A DNA stretch of 64,000 bases from the NCBI RefSeq assembly GCF_018873765.1, contig NC_057922.1, positions 9,623,563-9,687,562 on the forward strand, read 5' to 3'. Shown in pieces: positions 57,071 to 64,000 of the stretch. The DNA is from Telopea speciosissima. Its lineage: Eukaryota; Streptophyta; Magnoliopsida; Proteales; Proteaceae. The notes below the pieces were generated by a model. That model saw only the letters and a program-made list of their open reading frames with translations. It did not search any database and was not told the DNA's origin. Every line of letters begins with the position of its first letter. The first letter of the stretch is position 1. Made by a program: the position numbers and the translations under genes.

Positions 57071-60000
57071 AAAAAAAAAGGTTTTGGTGGTAAATGGAAA
57101 CATTTTAAAATACTGTGTATGTTAATATTGTAATTTAGTAAAGGGAAAAAAGAATGCTAATTGGTCTCGTGGTTACCATGGTTCTTGTTCCTAGACACAA
57201 ACCAATGCCTTTGTGTGCGAAAAAACCGTTTAAACCCCAGTAAAATTGAATATCGCATCCAAACAAATACTTTTATGTGCACTTTTATTAGCTATGAGGC
57301 TGATGTCGGGCCTGCATGATCGGTTAGTGTTCTCTTGTGCTATAATAAAATACATTTATTGTATACATAAGGTTGGGCTGTGCTATGTTGGGCTCAGTAC
57401 AAGGCCTCAGCCTAGGCTCAGTCCAGCCCGCCAGCCCAAGCCTTCCCTACGGGTTGAAATGCTTAGCCCAAGATCTCTTCAGGTTCACGGCTGGTCAGGC
57501 TTTTTTGATACCCCTAATTCACACATTATATATAAAATTTAATTTTGTTGATCTTTTCCCTCTGTTTATATCTTCAGCTCTTTAAGAATCTGATGCAGAC
57601 TCGGATTTCACTTCTGATCAATCTAAAGCCCAACATGACAAACCTATCATTATCACAATGTCAGTTTATATCCAGGCCCATTCCAAAACAACTCTATGCA
57701 ACTTCCTGCTTATCATCTTTCCAAACTTTATCATGAGATATTGCAATTCAAGCACTTGCACAACGAGTATAGAAACTTGGGATCATATTTGTTTGATTTG
57801 TACTGAATCCAAGGTAATTAGAAGTTTGTGTTGAAAGCTTGAGACATAGGGAAGAGGATGTAGGGAAGAGGATGTCAAAGAAGATTCCACCTCCCAAAAA
57901 GAAGTTGCCAAAGCTCGACACTGTCTTCAACTGTCCTTTCTGCAACCATGAAAAAACTGTTGAGCAGGAGACACAAAAGGGAATACAAAACCGATAAGTA
58001 GCCTTCGATTGGAATACTACAATGTTGGATCTTTCATGAACGATACAAAATCAAAAACAATAATTTATTAGAAGTCATTGATGTATATACTAGTAGTAAT
58101 TATATAAATTGTTATAAAATTTATTTTGCTGATCTTTAGCAAAAAGTGTCTGATTTCATTGTTGGAAGTGAAAGAACTAAGAAGATACGTATGATAGTGA
58201 TAATCCTCTAGCTTTCTGTGGAAGCTCTACTTCAGACTTCAAGTCTTCAAATATTCCTAATTAGATATTAATTTTTTTCTTTAAATGGAGTTGCACTGTT
58301 GCAGTAGTTTGGTTTCTGTGTATGAAGTACAAGTTCTGATAGATTTTACAAATGAAAAGATCAAAAACTAATTGTTCTTAGAATTATTCTATTATTTTTT
58401 AAGGTTAACGCACTGTGAACATACCCGATAGATTCTTTATTTAGTGCCTTATTTGTCTTTGTTCTTAGACACAATGGTGTTGTTCCTGTCTCTCACATGA
58501 GAACACCAAATTTTGTTTCCCAAACCGAAAACATAAAACCATAAAAAAAAAAAATCAAAATTTTATTGGGTTTTAAAGGTTTTGTACATTCGATTGGTCT
58601 TTTCAATCTAATTGGTTTAGACCAAAATCAAATTGAATCGAATCGAATCAATATATTATTTTTCCCTAAAAAAACAAAACTGAGACTGATCCCATAGGGA
58701 GATTTGAGTAACGACTATTGACAAGAGGCCCAACCGTCATACAACAGCTCAACAATGTGAACTATAAACTATACTGACAAAAGAATAAGGAGAGGAAAAA
58801 CGGTGCCAAGACTTTTTTTTATGGGCTCATCTTATCAAGGGTCCATGTATAGGCCACTAGGTGGGCACCCAAGGGAGAAACCCTATTGAGCAATTCTGTT
58901 GTTAATATATATACTAAAAATAGAGTTCGGACATGGGCAGGGCAGGACCATCAGGCTAAGGCTGGGCCTGGCCCAAAATTCTTTAGGCCTTTGTAGGGCT
59001 AGTTTATTAGGGTTAAATCTAGGGCTGCATTGATCTGGCATGGGCTAGCCAAGCCAGCCCAAAAGTTTTATCCCTCTTCATTGGATCAGATGTGATTAAA
59101 ACATTGAAGGCCAGAAAATTTTGTATTCTTAGTTTTAGTATGGCTTAAGCTCAACTTGCCGTATCATTTGCACACTATGTAGTCTATCCACTGGCTTTAG
59201 CTTCTTGAGCTAAAAACCTTAAAACAAAATGATGCACCACTGGGTTTGATTAAGATTATTTCTCCACTACTGCTACTACTGCTGCTGTTGTCAGGTACCA
59301 TTCCAGATTTGGATACTTCCAAGTCTTCCAGGACTAGATTAGCATTTCATTCCTTTCAAATTTCTCTTCTTTGAATTCTACCTTAATTTCGAAGGAAAAA
59401 GCTCAAAGTCATCCCCTTTAATGATGCATGGTAGCACTTATGTACACCCTTTAATGATGGTAGTGTTAGAAGTTCTTGTCAACACTTATGTATTACCATC
59501 CCAAACTTGGATACTTCAAGCAGGGCTATATTAACATTTCATGCCTATAAACTTTCTCCCTTTTTCTCTTCTTTTTGAGGAAAAAACTCAAGTCGTCCCC
59601 TTTAATGTCCACCCTTCGGTAGGTAGTGCTAGAAGTTCTTGTCTGGACTTTATGTACCATCCCAAACTTGGATGCTTCCAAGTTTTACAGGACTAGCTAG
59701 ATTAGCATTTCATTCTTTTCAACCTTTGGGAGGAAAATCATTCAAATTCATGCATCATCAATTCCCCCCCCCCCCCCTCTTTTTCCCCGCCTAAGTCAAT
59801 TCTAAACCATATTCTACGTTATCTATTAATGGATGTTGATACAAACCAACTCAATCAATCCCATAAACCAGGTTACAAAGTGAGGGAACCCGGCCAAGAC
59901 CATATCAACCCATACCGAATCACTTTCGTAGTTGATGTGGGATCAACCCCATATGAATGATATGGAACTGTAACAGAGGTATTATACAGGACACTAGCTC

Positions 60001-60329
60001 CAAGCATAACACGAGACAGCATTGAAGGTGGGAACATTGTTTACGGCAAGAAGATAATACTAACAAAGAAACGAAGAATATAAGAAAATACAATCTTCCA
60101 ATGCCTTCTCGGCCAAGGTAAGCTCCAAACTGACTTAATTCAAACCTTCGGCGTAGTGGAAGTCAGTCAATAGACAATAGTATGTACTGGAATAGAATGG
60201 TTCAATTGATGAGTCTATCCACAACTCGTTATAAAGGACCTGGATCCATAAGTTTGAATCCCAAGTCCCCAACAACAACAACAACCAGTAAATCAGTTGT
60301 GTTTGTTTTTGCAAGGCAAAAGCAAAACC
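57071..60329. other. Long upstream region of kinase gene D
   Basis: This is the counterpart of 39275-42408 upstream of B, with the same GC-rich repeats (57370-57520 and 58930-59060) and simple repeats. No gene is supported. Confidence 0.6.
60229..60238 (+). promoter_or_regulatory. TATA box of kinase gene D
   Basis: GTTATAAAGG lies about 95 bases upstream of the start codon at 60330, matching TTTATAAAGG in gene B. Confidence 0.5.
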
Positions 60330-63296
60330 ATGTTTGCACCTAATTCACTACTACTCTGCCTCCTCCACTTATTGCTCCTTCTCTTGGCCACCTCCATTGC
60401 TTTTCTTCTTCTTCTTCTTCTTCATTCGGAGTTGCCCCTGCTCCTTCCCCTGCTTCCAATTATGATTTCCATGAACCAGAAGCAATGGAGGTTCTCCTTA
60501 AATGGAAGGCCAGCCTTCATAGTAACAATTCCCAGCTACTACTCCCTTCATGGACGAAATTGGCAAACGGAAGCAGCAGCCACAATCCATGCAATTGGGA
60601 GGGAATTACTTGCAATGACGCAGCTGGTTTCATCACCATAATAAACCTCGGCAGCATGGATTTGCAAGGTACCCTCCATGACTTCAACTTCTCATCCTTC
60701 CCTAATCTGCTCTATCTTGATCTCAGTAGCAATTCTCTTTTTGATACCCTCCTTGTCACCATTGCCAACCTTTCCCAACTCACCCACCTCTATCTCATCG
60801 CTAACAATTTCAATGGCTCAATCCCTGCTGATTTCGGTGCTTTGAAAAACCTTGTTGTTCTAGATCTCGGTGCAAATCAACTTTCTGGTTCGATACCTTC
60901 CACCATTGGAGGCTTGAACGATCTTACTCAGTTGGTTCTGTACTCGAACCAAATAAGTGGATCAATTCCCATGGAGATAGGAAACCTGACGAACATCAAT
61001 GTCTTGATGGTCCAAAATAACAATCTAATAGGTTCTATCCCTTCCAATCTGGGCAACTTGAACAATCTCACTTTTTTGTGGTTGTTCAATAATCTGTTAT
61101 CTGGATCCATTCCACCTGAATTTGGGAGGTTGGATTCTCTTGTTCGGCTTGATTTGTCCATAAACTATTTGACAGGTTCAATACCTGCTTCTTTTGGAAA
61201 TTTGGGGAAGCTAAACTACTTGTACCTCTATTCAAATTCACTCTCTGGTTCCATTCCCATGGAAATTGGAAACCTGACCAATCTCTATGACCTACAGTTG
61301 GTGTATAACTTTTTGACAGATTCTATCCCTCCAGAAATTGGAAACTTGAGATATCTTGGCCGACTTTATTTAAGTAGAAATAATCTCAGTGGTTCAACTC
61401 CTGCTTCTTTTGGAAACATGAGATCTTTTGGAAACATGAGATCTCTATCTGTACTTGATTTGTCCAAGAATAGTCTCACTGATCAACTTCCTACTTCTCT
61501 TGGAAATTTGCGCAATCTAAAAGGTATCTTCCTTCATAGCAACCAATTATCCGGTCAAGTACATTAGGAAATCATCAGCAATTTTACAAAATTGCAAGAC
61601 TTGCACCTTGCAAATAATTCTTTTACTAGGTATTTACCACAACATATATGCATTAGTGGGTCACTCCTAACATTTTGTGGAGGTCATAACCATTTCACAG
61701 GCCTGATTCCTAGAAGCATGAGAAACTGCACGAGCCTAACCAGACTCCGTCTTGACAATAATCATCTCAAGGGAAACATTTCAGAAGTCTTTGGTGTTTA
61801 CCCGAATTTAACGTACATTGATTTGAGCTACAATGAATTGTCTGGTGAGGTTTCAGTTAATTGGGTATAGTGCCTACAATTAGGAAACCTAAAAATCTCA
61901 GAAAACAAGATTTTTGGTCGAATACCACCTGAGCTTGGAAACTCATCAACTCAGCTGCAAGGAATTGATCTTTCTTCTAATTTCCTCCTAGGCCCAATTC
62001 CAAGAGAATTGGGGAAACTTAGCTCTTTGCTGATACTAAAGTTGAACGATAACCAACTCTCGGGCACCATCCCTGAGGATGTGGGATTGTTCTCCCAACT
62101 TCAGCAACTTGACCTCTCAATGAACAATCTAAGAGGATCAGTTCCAAAACAATTAGGGAAATGCAAGAACCTGCTTTACTTAAATTTGAGCAAGAATAGA
62201 TTCAACGGAAGCATTCCAGGTGAAATTGGTAAATTAGTTTCCCTACCGATCCTACTTGACCTTAGTGATAACTTGTTCACTGGAGAGATCCCTCGGCAGC
62301 TTGGAAGCTTGGACAAGCTAACAATTTTGAATCTCTCTCATAATAAGCTGTTTGGTTCCATTCCATATACTTTCTCTCAAATGCTCAGCTTGATTACCAT
62401 CGATGTATCCTACAACGAGTTAGAGGGTCCTCTACCTGATACTAAAGCCTTTCAAAATACTTCAATGGAAGCTTTCATTCACAACAAAGATTTGTGCGGC
62501 AATGTCACACGTTTGCGACCTTGCATTTCTCCATCAACCGAAAAGCAAACCCCAAAACAGAGCCACAAAACAATGATTCCTATCATATCTCTCATAGCAG
62601 TATTGTTGTTTCTTCTATTAGCATTCCTTGGGGGGACATTTTTATTTTTTGGCCAAAGAATGAGATGCATAAATGAGGAGGACCCAATTACAAACCAACA
62701 ACGAAGGGACATGTTTACAATATGGAATTATGATGGGAGGATAGCATACCAAGACATCATTGAAGCAACTGAACAATTTGATCCCAAGTATTGCATTGGT
62801 GTGGGAGGACATGGAAGTGTTTATAAAGCAGAGTTGTCAACGGGTCAATTGGTAGCTGTTAAGAAGATCAACTCTTCTTCAGATGACGACGAGATTTCTG
62901 ATCAACAAACTTTCAGAAGTGAAATTCTTATGATGACGGAAGTGCGACATCGAAATATCGTGAAGTTAAATGGTTTCTGATCTCACGTGCGGCACTCATT
63001 TTTGGTTTATGAATATGTGGAGAGGGGAAGCTTATCTAAGATCCTAAGCATGGACGAAGAAGCGGTAGAATTGGATTGGACTAAAAGGGTTAATATCATT
63101 AAAGGTGTAGCCCAGGCTCTAGCTTACTTGCACCATGACTGCTCACCCCCAATCATTCATCGAGACATATCAAGCAACAATATTTTGTTGGATTTAGACT
63201 TTGAGCCTCATGTCTCAGATTTCAGCATTAGTAGATTTCTAAAGCTTGATTCATCTCATTGGACAACTCTTGCAGGAACATATGGATATTTTGCAC

Positions 63297-63364
<68 letters not shown>

Positions 63365-64000
63365 ACGCACACACAATTTAATCATTGTGTATAAACTTTA
63401 GAATGTACCAATACCTAGAAACTCTCTTAACCTTTAAGTCTATTGATCAAAGTAGAGTTGGTGACTCTCAAGTCTACTCATGAGTCATCAAATCCTTACA
63501 ATTTCAAAATAAATATGAACCATTATCTATGTTTGCTACATGTTACACCTAAGGTATTAAACAAATCTATCCAAATTTCAAATGCCATTTTTTTTTTTTG
63601 CACCACATGGTATAAAATAGCCATATTGTAGGTGTGAGAAACCACTTTTTATTTTGATTAATTTTATTTGTTTTACTTATTCTGCAGAACTTGCTTACAC
63701 AATGAGGGTGACTGAAAAATGTGATGCCTATAGCTTTGGTGTGTTAACATTTGAAGTGATGATGGGAAAGCATCCAGGAGAACTAATCCCCACTTTGTCA
63801 TCATTATCCTTTTCATTGCCATTTGTTGAACAAAACATACTATTGAAGGATATAATTGACCAGCGCATCTCACCCCCCATAAATCAAGTTGCTGAGAAAT
63901 TGGCTTCGATTATGAAGTTGGCATCTTCTTGTTTGCATGCAAATCCACAATCTCGGCCAACCATGCAACATGTGTCAAGAGCTATCAATTTGCAGTGTTT
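60330..64000 (+). pseudogene. MIK2-like LRR receptor kinase D, broken, cut by the window end
   Basis: Exon 1 is 60330-63299; exon 2 starts at 63688 and continues past the window. Layout is as in B. Breaks: a frame change in the Ser-rich stretch after the signal peptide (near 60400), TAG at 61565-61567, TAG near 61868-61870, TGA near 62978-62980 in the kinase N-lobe, and two missing bases near 63976. None of these is shared with B. The kinase metal-binding DFG reads DFS (VSDFSISRF), a further sign of decay, while HRDISSNN and VAVKK remain. An 18-bp tandem duplication (TTTTGGAAACATGAGATC twice) adds six residues in one LRR at about 61408-61443. Confidence 0.85.
63301..63375. repeat. (CT)n(CA)n microsatellite just inside the kinase D intron
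   Basis: About 33 bases of CT followed by CA with scattered CG steps begin immediately after the 5' splice site CCAG|GT. It is the longest of the four copies. Confidence 0.9.

Larger units (their letters stand above)
50329..64000 (+). repeat. Duplicated block, copy 2 (kinase genes C and D)
   Basis: This aligns with 32851-46000. Gene C corresponds to A and gene D to B. It contains a 1.66-kb Mutator-like insertion at 55411-57070 absent from copy 1, and lacks the 1.24-kb segment at 37966-39205. The block runs off the right edge of the window. Confidence 0.9.

Overview
The window is plant nuclear DNA from a flowering plant. Genes are intron-bearing with GT-AG junctions, intergenic sequence is AT-rich and packed with small transposons (hAT and Mutator-type elements, tRNA-derived SINEs including an Au-type SINE, a LINE tail), and the proteins are plant-type: endoplasmic reticulum glucosidase II, a DPP6/TolB-like propeller protein, a plastid-type signal peptidase, and LRR receptor kinases of the MIK2-like class. 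I cannot place the family; an early-diverging eudicot or a magnoliid is a weak guess.

Layout. 1-8.1 kb: transposon-rich DNA with a candidate Pack-MULE carrying a TMK-like receptor kinase fragment, a LINE tail, the last two exons of an unrecognised gene, a decayed PPR gene and a tRNA-derived SINE. 8.15-16.09 kb (+): a complete six-exon gene for the catalytic alpha subunit of glucosidase II, with two hAT miniature elements and an Au-like SINE in its introns. 16.9-19.1 kb (-): an intronless secreted beta-propeller protein, convergent with the glucosidase gene. 19.1-23.6 kb: intergenic, with a 665-bp inverted-repeat element in the propeller gene's upstream region. 23.65-28.3 kb (+): a six-exon type I signal peptidase gene. 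29.4-32.6 kb: a decayed eIF1 (SUI1) gene that keeps its leader intron, an inverted copy of part of that intron, and a tRNA-like sequence.

32.85-64 kb: an array of four MIK2-like LRR receptor kinase genes, all on + and all with the same two-exon structure. The array is one large duplicated block: genes A (33.7 kb) and B (42.4 kb) in the first copy correspond to C (51.2 kb) and D (60.3 kb) in the second, offset by about 17.5-17.9 kb. A third copy of the B/D-type upstream region, without a gene body, lies at 48.1-50.1 kb and carries a solo Ty1-copia LTR. All four kinase genes are interrupted, and the interruptions differ between duplicates, so they arose after the block duplicated or, in part, are sequence errors. 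Gene C has only one break, a single missing base in a T run. Between C and D a 1.66-kb Mutator-like element has inserted; the matching empty site is present between A and B. It carries a fragment of an NDR1/HIN1-like (NHL) gene.

The intact genes are housekeeping secretory and plastid functions and show no obvious shared pathway. The kinase array is the rapidly changing part of the window. I did not find a clearly new biological system; the best leads are the two gene-capturing elements, the orphan upstream copy and the independent decay of the kinase array.
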